NCBI GenBank assembly: GCA_001796155.1
Contig: MGLU01000040.1
Location: forward strand, 1 to 6,281
Source of the DNA: Chlamydiae bacterium RIFCSPHIGHO2_12_FULL_27_8
Lineage (GTDB): Bacteria; Chlamydiota; Chlamydiia; Chlamydiales; SM23-39
Reading direction: 5' to 3'
DNA length: 6,281 nucleotides
The translations under genes and the position numbers were made by a program. This document shows, one piece after another, positions 5,619 through 6,281 of this stretch. Position 1 is the first letter of the stretch. Each line of letters opens with the position of its first letter. Below the pieces are notes generated by a model, which saw nothing but the letters and a program-made list of their open reading frames with translations, did no database searches and had not been told where the DNA came from.

Positions 5619-6281
5619 TTAATTATTTTTTAAAATATCTTCAGATGGATATATTTTAAACATTGTTGCAATAATTCTAGTCCAAATTAAATATATGACC
5701 ATTGAGATTATAGAAATAAAAAGTAAAATATTAACAACTTTTATATTCTGTAGAAATATTAAAAAAATAGAAGCGAAAGCCTTTGCTCCCCTATATGCAA
5801 AAACATCTATAACTGCTTTAGCTCTATATTTTTCATCAATTTTCAAAGGAGTATAGAGCAATTCTCTTAAAATACTGAAAACAGAGTAATCTAAAACTTT
5901 TACAGAAACAAAAGCAAAAGTTGCCATAAAAAACGATGGCATGATTCCAAAAATAACTGCATTAACAATAAGTATTGATGGAATTAATGCATGTGATCTT
6001 TTAAAACCTAAAAATTGTATAAAAAGAATTCCGCCAATTAATTGAAATGTTATGGTTACAACATTTATGATACTTGTAATTTTTCCGGCATATTGTGTCC
6101 TTAAATCGATATCGGGGATATGACTTTCTAAAAACATATTATATTGGTAATCTAAAAAAGCAGCTGACAGCTGCATAAAAATTACTATTACAAGAATAAA
6201 TTTTAGATACTTTGAATTTTTTATTAAGGAAAAACCTCCTGAATACCATTTTTGGTTCATTATTTCATTTTTAAAATTTTC
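5619..6281 (-). CDS. ADP/ATP-translocase-superfamily (NTT-like) transporter, C-terminal half
   Basis: The frame is open through base 6281: seven more in-frame codons without a stop precede the Met at 6260, so that Met is internal and the N-terminal half lies outside the window. About 220 residues are visible, with roughly six membrane helices, as expected for the second half of a 12-helix carrier. Counting from the Met at 6260, family-like features are F-L-D-Y-Q-Y (36-41) in the first visible helix and V-L-D-Y-S-V-F (127-133). Then come R-E-L-L-Y-T-P-L (137-144) and K-Y-R-A-K-A-V-I-D-V-F-A-Y-R-G-A-K (149-165). In the NTT/TLC family the equivalent loop is 'E-M-A-Y-I-P-L ... K-x-K-A-A-I-D-V'. 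These carriers exchange or import nucleotides across the inner membrane of intracellular bacteria. This sequence looks like a divergent branch, so its substrate cannot be stated. The family call comes from motif memory and not from a search. Confidence 0.85.
   Translation of the reverse strand, partial: ENFKNEIMNQKWYSGGFSLIKNSKYLKFILVIVIFMQLSAAFLDYQYNMFLESHIPDIDLRTQYAGKITSIINVVTITFQLIGGILFIQFLGFKRSHALIPSILIVNAVIFGIMPSFFMATFAFVSVKVLDYSVFSILRELLYTPLKIDEKYRAKAVIDVFAYRGAKAFASIFLIFLQNIKVVNILLFISIISMVIYLIWTRIIATMFKIYPSEDILKNN

Noticed and set aside
6258..6260. ATG at 6260 as the true start of the transporter
   Set aside because: The frame stays open for all seven upstream codons to the window edge, there is no ribosome-binding site, and the product would be only the C-terminal half of the family's usual length.

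Overview
The window is very AT-rich and densely coding, with the standard bacterial code (TGG for Trp, TGA used as a stop). It holds seven protein genes, two of them cut by the window edges, and no RNA gene, insertion sequence or CRISPR array that I can see. The gene mix points to a reduced-genome, host-associated bacterium. It includes the C-terminal half of a nucleotide-transporter-like (ADP/ATP translocase superfamily) protein, a protein with a paired-helix hydrophobic hairpin like chlamydial inclusion-membrane proteins, a membrane-anchored leucine-rich-repeat-like protein, and small exported proteins. Chlamydiota or Dependentiae (Babela-like) would fit, and the sequence alone does not decide between them.

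Left block (1-4341, all on the minus strand). Reading in the direction of transcription, the order is: a 248-residue hydrophilic protein of unknown function (4341-3595); a 420-residue, probably all-helical unknown protein (3531-2269); a 543-residue LRR-like protein with an N-terminal membrane segment (2269-638); and a lipoprotein with a BamE/SmpA-like domain (587 to beyond base 1). The second and third genes overlap by one base (TAATG), and the other gaps are 50-63 bases, so the four probably form one operon. The first gene has a good sigma70-type promoter whose -10 box ends 6 bases before the ATG, with no Shine-Dalgarno sequence, so its message is probably leaderless. The second gene has an 18-base palindrome covering its ribosome-binding site.

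Divergent gap (4342-4618). It carries the block's promoter. It also carries a plus-strand stretch that reads as broken membrane-protein sequence (one stop, one frameshift), possibly a decayed gene.

Right block (4619-6281). The Inc-like two-helix membrane protein is on the plus strand (4619-5320). Its 3' end overlaps by 7 bases the 3' end of a 63-codon gene on the minus strand (5505-5314) for a small, strongly basic exported peptide. A 113-base spacer with an 11-base inverted repeat, a smaller hairpin and a 9-base direct repeat separates that gene from the transporter gene (5619 to beyond 6281).

Taken together, the window looks like an accessory locus of host-interaction or envelope genes next to a transporter. 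Four of the seven proteins are not recognisable to me. The best candidate for something undescribed is the four-gene minus-strand cassette (unknown, unknown, membrane LRR, lipoprotein) with its leaderless first gene.
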